Shown here in pieces: positions 38,901 to 47,900 of a stretch of 64,000 bases of DNA; position 1 is the first letter of the stretch, and every line of letters starts with the position of its first letter. Where the stretch lies: the NCBI GenBank assembly GCA_026874595.1, contig CM049322.1:54825886-54889885 (forward strand). The letters run 5' to 3'. Origin of the DNA: Sipunculus nudus (lineage: Eukaryota; Annelida; Sipuncula; Golfingiida; Sipunculidae). The translations under genes were made by a program, and so were the position numbers. The notes below the pieces were generated by a model. That model ran no database searches. It was given only the letters and a program-made list of their open reading frames with translations, and had not been told where the DNA came from.

Positions 38901-41900
38901 ATATCATAAAGATTAGGTGACCTTTGATTGAAGTTCAGGAGAGCTTATTCTATGTCTCCCTTAAGCATCCATAGACACCCCTGGTTAATTCTCTTTATTA
39001 AGTTCTAATGTCTGTATCCTTTAACCTATTTTATTCATTTTCATATTGGTATTCTAGGAATAATGCAAAAGACCCTTTATAATTTGAAATCTAAAGATCA
39101 AAGGTCAAGGTCTCAGGATACACTTGTCCTTGAAAGAGCCAGTATAAATTTTTTTTCACCCAAAGATAAAGTTTTTTAGTCAATTTAGGTATAGAAATGG
39201 TACTTTGTCCATCTTGCCATCAGGTCATCCATTAACATGGCCCAAATCATAAACACTGACCCTAGAAACTTGTGACTGAATATCCTGGTAGGGTCATAAA
39301 TAACCTCCTAGGAAACCTGAAATTTGGTCACTGCAACCTATATCCTCTGAGTAATGGGGCTCTTAAGTACCCCCCAGAATAATAATAAAAAAAAAATTGA
39401 TTCAAAACCTCAAGTATCTTGATAGTTATTTGATGGATTGCCCTTAATCTTGCACTGAATATTGGTAATTACAAGTCTTACAGTTCCGGAAAACTGGTGG
39501 GGCTACCTGTATATTTTCTAATTTTTTGTCCCCCACTTCCACGGAACGGGGGACATTGATTTGGGTTTGTGTGTCTGTCTGTCTAGCTGTCCCTCTGACT
39601 ATCTGTCCCTATGTCTGTCAATCCATCAGGTTTTTTAGCTCAGCTGACTTTCAGTCATGCTGGGCTATAGCGATGGGTCTTTGTCCGTCGTCCTTCCGTC
39701 TGTCCGGCCGGCCGGCCGTCCGGCCGTTCGCAGGGCACAAATCGTAACCGTAGGGGCTAGGGCCATGAACCCTATGCAGTCTTAGAGGTTATAAAAAGAT
39801 CTCCTTGCAAACCTGAAATTAGGTCACTGCAACCTTTATTCTCGAAGTTATGGGGTGTGTTTGCACCCCCCAGAAATAACTCTTTGAGACAAAATTTTAA
39901 TCCCAAACCTTCCATCTTTCACATACAGCTCACCTACCAACAGGGGAAGAACCATAATTTTTTTTAGGTCAAAAGGGCAAAGGTCAAGGTCACAGGAGCC
40001 TCTTCTTTGAAAAGCCTGTGGATGCATTTTAAGCCAACCCTTTCATCCCAATTCTTTGATTTTTCACATATAGCTCACCTACTAAGTTGGAGAAGAATCC
40101 TATAGATTTTGAGGTCACAAGGTCAAAGGTCAGGGTCACAGGATCCACTTCTTTGAAAAGGTTGTGGACACATTTCAAGCTAGACTTTTCATTCCAAACC
40201 TTCCAGCACTGATATCGCTTCTCTGCCAACAGGGGAATAGACCTGTTGATTTTGAGGTCAAAGGTCAAGTTCACAGCACCCACTTCTTGCGTGGAGTCAT
40301 TTTCAGGCAAACTTTTCAATCTGAACCGTCCATCTGTCATATATGGCTTACCTACCAATAAGGGAAGAAGCCTATTGATGTTGAGGTCAAAAAGTCAAAG
40401 GTCAAGGTCACAATATTTAATTGTTCTAAATGCTTGTGAGCATATTTCAAGTGTAACTGTTCAACCCAAACCTTCAGTCTTTCACATATGCCACATCTAT
40501 GCATCACTCCGTTTGACTCAAACTTCATATTTATGGGTCTTTTTGCTTGAATAAATAACTTATTGATTTTGGGGTCAGCTGGTCAGCAGGTTAAAGGTTG
40601 CAGGTCAAAGTTATTCACCCATTGGTTGCCAAGTAATTACACCAGATTTAAGTGGTTAGTAGTTACCCATCATTTAGAAAGAATCCAGATGATATATGGG
40701 CAAAAGGCCAAGGTCATAGGTCAGGGATTTTCACAATTACTTATTTTATAGACCATCTCTATTTTTCTTGTATATATAACCATCCCACTCCAGCTGGTAC
40801 ATCTCCCTGTGTGGCTGTAATTGTGAGTGACACTGGTGACATATGACTCCCTTTTGTATCAGCCTATTAAGTGATAAGGCTCAGTGATAAGTATCTCGTT
40901 ACTTCATAACAAAAACACTGTTGTCAGAATGCTTCAGCCAGGCATTAAGACTATGAGAGTATAGTATTAAGGTTTAGCTACTGATTTATAAGATGATGGG
41001 AACATTTTGCAGTTTATTTTATGGAATCCTAGCAATAAACTTAGTTTCCTAGATATCTGAATATTTTAATATATATCACCACATATAAAAGCAAGTGTTT
41101 GTTCTCATAATATGTGGATGTGTACCTTGATTTAGGATGGCTTTTTGTTTATTTCAAGACTCTTAGTCATGCTTTCTGCATTTCTTTTCTTTCAGGTTTG
41201 GCAGTTTACCTACCCTGCTGACCCCATTGAAAAGCAGAGTGATAATAAAAAATATTGGACTTACACTTTTTACAATTGCATATCTATAAATCTGATATGA
41301 GGGCCTGGACATGCCTTTTGAATTATTTTGGGCATTCATTACTGGATAATTTGCCCAAGTTTGGTCTCTTATTGGAGAATGTGGGATATCAAATGTCATA
41401 CTTGTCAAAAATCCATAATGTCTGCCAGTTAGCCACCTTAGAAATTCTTTCTTCAGTACAGTTTCAGTAATTTTTCTTTAATGTTTGGTCCGATTTAGAG
41501 AATGTTTGTTGTCTGATTTCAGACTTGTCAGAAGTCCAATATGGCCACCAGGCAACCATCTTTTAATTCCTTTTGATCATATTATCTCAAGAACAGTTAA
41601 AGTGAATGCAGTTGGTTGTATATTTATGTAATCTTGTAAAAGGATTGGGTCAAATATTTCTGAATAAATATTACCATCCTTTATAAAAGTGCAGTACAGT
41701 TGGCTTGTATTGAATAAAAATTCATACAGAAGCACCTGTTTCTCAATAATTCTTGCATGTATTTCCTTGATTTTTGCTATATATTTTGATCTTATATTTT
41801 CCCTTTGTTGTGTTCCTTTGAGACTGACAGGTTTCAAGCAAGCTGTTGGAATAGTTCCTGATAGCTTAACAATCATGCATTTTCCTCAGACCATCAATTC

Positions 41901-44900
41901 ACTGTGTTTTAACCAGACATAGGTGATATATATTTCTGTTGTCATAGAAAATTTTCAACAAATTGGCAAATTGGTTCTTCAAAATTTGACTGGAAGTTGT
42001 GAATCTCAGTACATGATGTCACAGGTCATGCTTGGCAGCTGAGCGTCATGACCCATGGGTCACTTTTCTTTCTGTGCAACAACTTTCCTAAATATTATCC
42101 AGTTACATTCAAATTTGGGTTGGTTAGTGATTGCTCTTATGCATACATTGGTTGGGGTTAGTTTTGGAGTGTCTGTCTGAAAATATATTATCACCAGCTC
42201 CAAAACGAACCAAAGCTTTCCTTTTCATTCCCAATTCTCAACAAAAATTATGACATGCAGACATGTTCAGGGCACAGTTAACACCAAAACACAGACAATA
42301 TGACAAGTGGAGACATCTTCAGGGGAAAATAAGAGGCGAAAGTGGAGGACATGAATTCCAAGAATTTGCTTGTTACCATTTTTTTCGAGACCATCAAGTG
42401 AAGAGCAGTATTGTCAGTGTTTCAGCTGTGGTTACATCCAGTGTCCTTAAACCCTGTTTGTTTATTGATTATAATTGGTTTCTTAAGTTCCTGAAGACTG
42501 GTGACACCACCTGTCTTTTGTCTATTTTTATGCCAAATTATATTGATACTTTCAGATTCACACACTGTGGTTTCATCTGTGTCTTGAAACCATTTGTGTT
42601 TATTGGGACTCTGCTTGAATAAGCAGGTGCCTTATATTCACCCTGTCCACCAGTCTGTTTGTCTTTCTGTATTTCCGTCAAATTTGTTTCCCTTATGTTA
42701 ACTCCAGTTTGGATAAACATATGGATTTCTAACTTGACTTGTAAATTGCCCACATCTAACGGAAAGTTGGCATAACTCTGTAAGAGTTTACCCTTTTGTA
42801 TTCATATTTCACACTTGTATTCTGGGTGGATTGGGAAGTGCCTCTTATGAATTTGGTCAAAGGTCATGGCCACTGGAGACACTTGTCTGTAAAGAAGTCA
42901 GTTTTTTGTATATGCCCTTTGCTCCATTTCTGGTGAAGATATTTCAGTGTAACATGTTGCAATGAACAATTATTAGAAATAACAGACACAGCAGTTATGA
43001 TATCTGATTCCTTTTCTAAACTTATAATTAGTGCTCAATTAGCAAAATTCATTAAGTTCCTCAGACAACTCAGGTTGAAGTTTTTGTTTAAGTTCACATA
43101 ACTCAGCAACTGTTTACCTTATTGTATTTATCATTCATATGGGTATTCTGTGTGTGATATTAAATGTTCCATATGATTTTACAGTTAAAAAGGTCACAAG
43201 AGACACTGTTCATGAAGAAGTCAGGTTAAAGTTTCTTATGTTGGCTCTTTGCTCCATTACTGGTGAAGATATTTCAATGAACATAAGCTCCAGACCTTTG
43301 GGTAAAGATAAATGTTGGACCATCCACACGGAAAAGTAAGAGCCCACTTTGGGTTATCCTACCATGTCCTGTTGGAACTTTTACTTGCCCTTGTCATCTG
43401 AGGTGATATTTTGTTTTGATTCTGTGTCTTTGAATTGTTTTTCTTGTTGTAGATTAGACACTGCGATGCAGTCCTTCACTTTATTAGGCACTCCAGTGGT
43501 GACACCTAGTGGTGCATACACGATGGCATCCCAGGTAAGTGTGTATATGAGTAACAAATAGGGGTGCAACGGTGCATCTAACAACTGATGCATTCCAACC
43601 CCACTATGTAATTGTACAAACTGAAAAACCAGGTAACCTGAGGTAGTTGTTAACATTCTGTGGTTGGCTTTATATTCCGGGGACTGAAATTTTGCAAATT
43701 CGGGATTTTGAACATTTCACAAGCTTTTGTTTTTTTCATGTTGTACAAGAATCTATAAAATCTAAGCAAGGCATTATTTGTATTTATTAAAAAAAAGAAA
43801 ATAAAGCCCATTATAACTCACTGTTACTCTCGTCATATTATGGCCTGTGTCAGAGTCCACATATTGCTGATGATTACTGCGTATTTTACAATACTAATGT
43901 GTTTCTGCAGATGTCATATTGTTCATTTAAATTGATGGAGTATCTTATTCAAGAGCTATTCATATTTGTGATTATTTTCCATTCACTAAAAGCGCTATTA
44001 AAACTTTCATGAACAAAAAAGGGCAACCATAGTATGTGTTCAAGTTGAAAGGATATTTGATGCAATAGGCCCTTTGCAAAACACTGGTTCAACTGACTTG
44101 CCAGATGTGCTTATTGCATGCATTTGGATTATTTTTGCAGGACTGCAGATATAATAAACACATGGACATGGACAAAATGAACAACCTGCATCTGGTGACA
44201 TTGGCATTCTCTGGCCTAATTTTATCAAAGATAAAAGAGATTATTTTTAGTTAATAGACAACAGATAACAAAAAAGACCCTGTGAAGAATACTTAGCATT
44301 GATTAACAGTATATAACTTTCTGCACTTCAGGGGGCGGGGCAACTACAGCCGCCAATCAGCCTGCTGGAGTTCCACCCATTGGCTGTTTACTGCAATGAT
44401 GTTTTGACAGCTTTCAATGAGCTCCGCCTGTGTGCCCCTGTGTCCCTTGCAAGTGATGTGGCCAGAATGCTTCAGGACTCCTTGAAACTTGCCACCAATG
44501 TTATCCTCGTGTACCACAGGTGGGTAGATATGTGAAGGATAAATCTAAAGCTCACAAAGAATGTTCTAGGTGAGATTACTGTAAAACCTGTGTTATGAGG
44601 CCACCAATGGGACTGGCCAAGAGGGGTCTTGTTTCACAGATGTTATTGTTAGACAGGTATCTTATAACAAATGTGAATGCTTAAAGTTCTCCCCAGGGTG
44701 GTCTTAATAGACAGGTGGTTCTATAAGACAGGTGGTCTCTCAGGCTGGTTCCACTGTACATATATATGCTTTCATAGTTATAGGTAGTTGGTACCAGATA
44801 TTTATATTTTTAACCTGGTTGTTGAGTGTTCTATTGTATTGGCTCAAGGGCAGCAAATCGGCCAGTGGGACGCACTGAAAACAAACAATACGACTGCCCA

Positions 44901-47900
44901 GAAGACCAGTATTCACCCAGCACTGGTTTACAATAATTTTATTAAAGGTTAACACATGTAATCAGCAGAATCAATGATGTACATTCACTATTTTCATGAA
45001 GTACTCCAGTGTAACACTTAACAAAGCACATGCACCAGTACATTTAAAATAATAAATAATATTTATACAGCACTGTTAAAACCTCTGATAGTCAGACTAG
45101 CAGCACTGAGGCATGCACACACTGAGAGAGGCCAGTTTCTTGAAGAATAAAGAAATACTAACTTCTGTACCTCTGACAAAATTCAGCAGGGTTATCAATT
45201 GTTCTGACAAGAATCAATTTAGAAGCTAAACTCAGTCTGTGTATACTGGTACTGCACTCCACAAGATTTAAAATTCTTGAATTCTTAAAGGAAAGCCATT
45301 GTGCACATTAAGTTCATGGCCTCATATGATTTGTATAATACAGGTCAAGACCTCATATGACCTGTATAATACAGGTCAAGACCTCATATGACCTGTATAA
45401 TAAAGGTCAAGACCTCATATGACCTGTATAATAAAGGTCAAGACCTCATGACCTGTATAATAAAGGTCATGTCCTCATATGACCTGTATAATAAAGGTCA
45501 TGTCCTCATGACCTGTAGGCATGTAATAAAGTTCATGACCTAACACACCTCCTACACCATGCCCTAATACATGACTTTGTATACCTGTAAAATAATGGTC
45601 ATGACCTCATATGACATGTATAAGAAAGGTCATGACCTCATATTACCTATGTTTTAATATTGGTCTAGATAGCATGAGATGTTAGATGTTCCATACAGTA
45701 TTACATTCAAGAGACATTATTGCTGATATCATTCTTTATGTAAACTTTCTGTGTAGACATCATAATAATTATTTGTAGAGAGTTTGGTCAGTCAATCAGA
45801 AAGAAAAACAATTTTACTTCTGGACCACCAGTAGCTATCAAACCGTTTGTCAGTCACCTATGTCATGCCCAGAAGGGCTTCATTAGTTAGGGATGGTTTG
45901 CTTTGTTAATGTGAATGCCATAATGAGGAGTGACATGGGTCATCTATTGACTCACAAATTAGGGATCAGTTCACACAGTTTAAAATACTTGGCTGATCTA
46001 GTGGCGTGCTTATGATCGCAATGACCAATGTGCTTTTCATGTTAGCTTTCTTGATAACTATCATTCACAGACTTGATCCAATCACATTGCTTATTAACTC
46101 TCAGTAATCAAAGTTTTTTTGATAAATTGAAGCTGGTATATAAGGGGCAAGATTGAGCATTGGGATAATTGTTAATGTCCATATTTCACTGGTTCCACCA
46201 GTAGGGTATGTCTTTATCCCCATTCATGTGTGTTTGTGTATGTGTGTTTGTTCACAACATAACTCACACAATCATGAACAGAATCTCCAGAAATGTTCTG
46301 AGTATTTTGGGAATGAGGCCATTATAAAGTTGAACAGATTTAGGTGTGGATCTGGCATATGATCCAGATTCAAGAAGGTCATCAGATATTCACAAATGTA
46401 CAGCCAGTTATACACAAAATGAACCTTGGAATATTCTTTCCAAATAAGTGAGTGCAAACACACCTTTAGGGGCATCCAAAAGTAGGGACCTCCCCCCCCC
46501 CCCCCCCCCCCCCGACATATTGGAGGCAAAGAATGCATGTTTCTATTTCTGAATTAAAAAACACTTTAAAAGCATTTAAAAGCAGGAAACAATGTCTGTG
46601 TGATTTATCACAGAAAGAACTCTTGGTGTAGGTTTTAATATGTATTTTGTTGCAGGGCTGAAGAAGCCACCTTCAATGATCAAGAAATAGAGAGATTTGG
46701 CCGACTTTGTGCTGTCTACTGCAACGACTTGGTCCCGTACCTGAACAAATGTATGCAAACAATGTTTCCACCACAGCTGCTCACCCAGGCCCTTGGAATT
46801 ACTCCAGCTGATTTACTAAGACTGGTAAGTGTGTCCAGACCACTCACCTAGGTTCTGGAATTATTCCAGTTGACTGACCTGGACTGATATATTGTGTAGA
46901 TTGCTGCCCTAGGCTCTGTGTGTCAGAGTTCATTAGCCTTTGGCAAGTGTCAGTATTCTTCTCTGTTCTACCATTTTGTTTCCATCTGTTAATCTTCTCA
47001 AAAGTTTATATTTTACAATAATTTTCTAGAAAGCTGTATATATTGGTGATGACCTAATATTGCAATAAATAATTTTAAAATAAATCTCCAGTTTGTTTCA
47101 CATCTTTTTTTATTCTTCCAATGCTCTGACCAATTAGGTGTCTCCCTGCATGGACCAAAAAATTGAACCCACACCCATCTCGCATCATGCACTGTTCACC
47201 CGCAGCCTGCCCCGCAGTTAAAGAAAAAACGCTTCAACCCTTTATTATCCAAAAGTATACAAATCAGCATTAGCTTTTTTTAAAGTACAAACATGGATTA
47301 GCCATACATGCCAATAAAATATATGAAACGTCTGATGATTTGAATGAAAATAAATTTTGATACATGTTTTAGCAATGATATAATCCATAATTCATAATTT
47401 TTTTAAAGTTATATTTGATTGTTTATATGATTTAATATGTACGTGACTATTTAACATACCCTAAACATGTTTTCAAACTTTAAAGGGGAAACAAACAGGC
47501 CTTTTGTTTCCATATGAATGCTTCTGCTTAAATTAAGAAAAATATGTGTACTCAAAACCCGCCCCATGCAGGACCCCACTCCCTGCATGGGTAGCCATCT
47601 TTGTTGTATCTGGTCATATATTTTAAGAGTGTTTACATGGCATCATCCAATCATCAGCTGTCAATTGAGGCTGTTTGTTATGTGACAATTCACTTTGACC
47701 ACCATAAGCGGGGCTGATATGTAATTGTAGACTGATTTCTCAAATTTAAAAATAATTTCTTTAATATTGTGCAAGGTTGATGTTTATTTTCTTTGTTGAA
47801 AATTAGGCCCATTCCTAGTCTACCTTATATTACCATTACTCCTTTGAAATGTTCTTAGCTCAAAACAGGTGGACAGGACGGGATGAAAAATAATATACCA

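Noticed and set aside
41190-41300. Possible extra COG8 exon after TTCTTTCAG (41196) reading FGSLPTL
   Set aside because: It lies inside a mobile element, no suitable donor keeps phase, and exon 9 joins exon 10 in phase with matching similarity.
45320-45655. CRISPR-like spacing of repeats
   Set aside because: Units are contiguous tandem repeats without unique spacers, in an animal intron.
46272-46538. Minus-strand open frame with a glycine run
   Set aside because: The glycines come from a poly-C tract; no other support.
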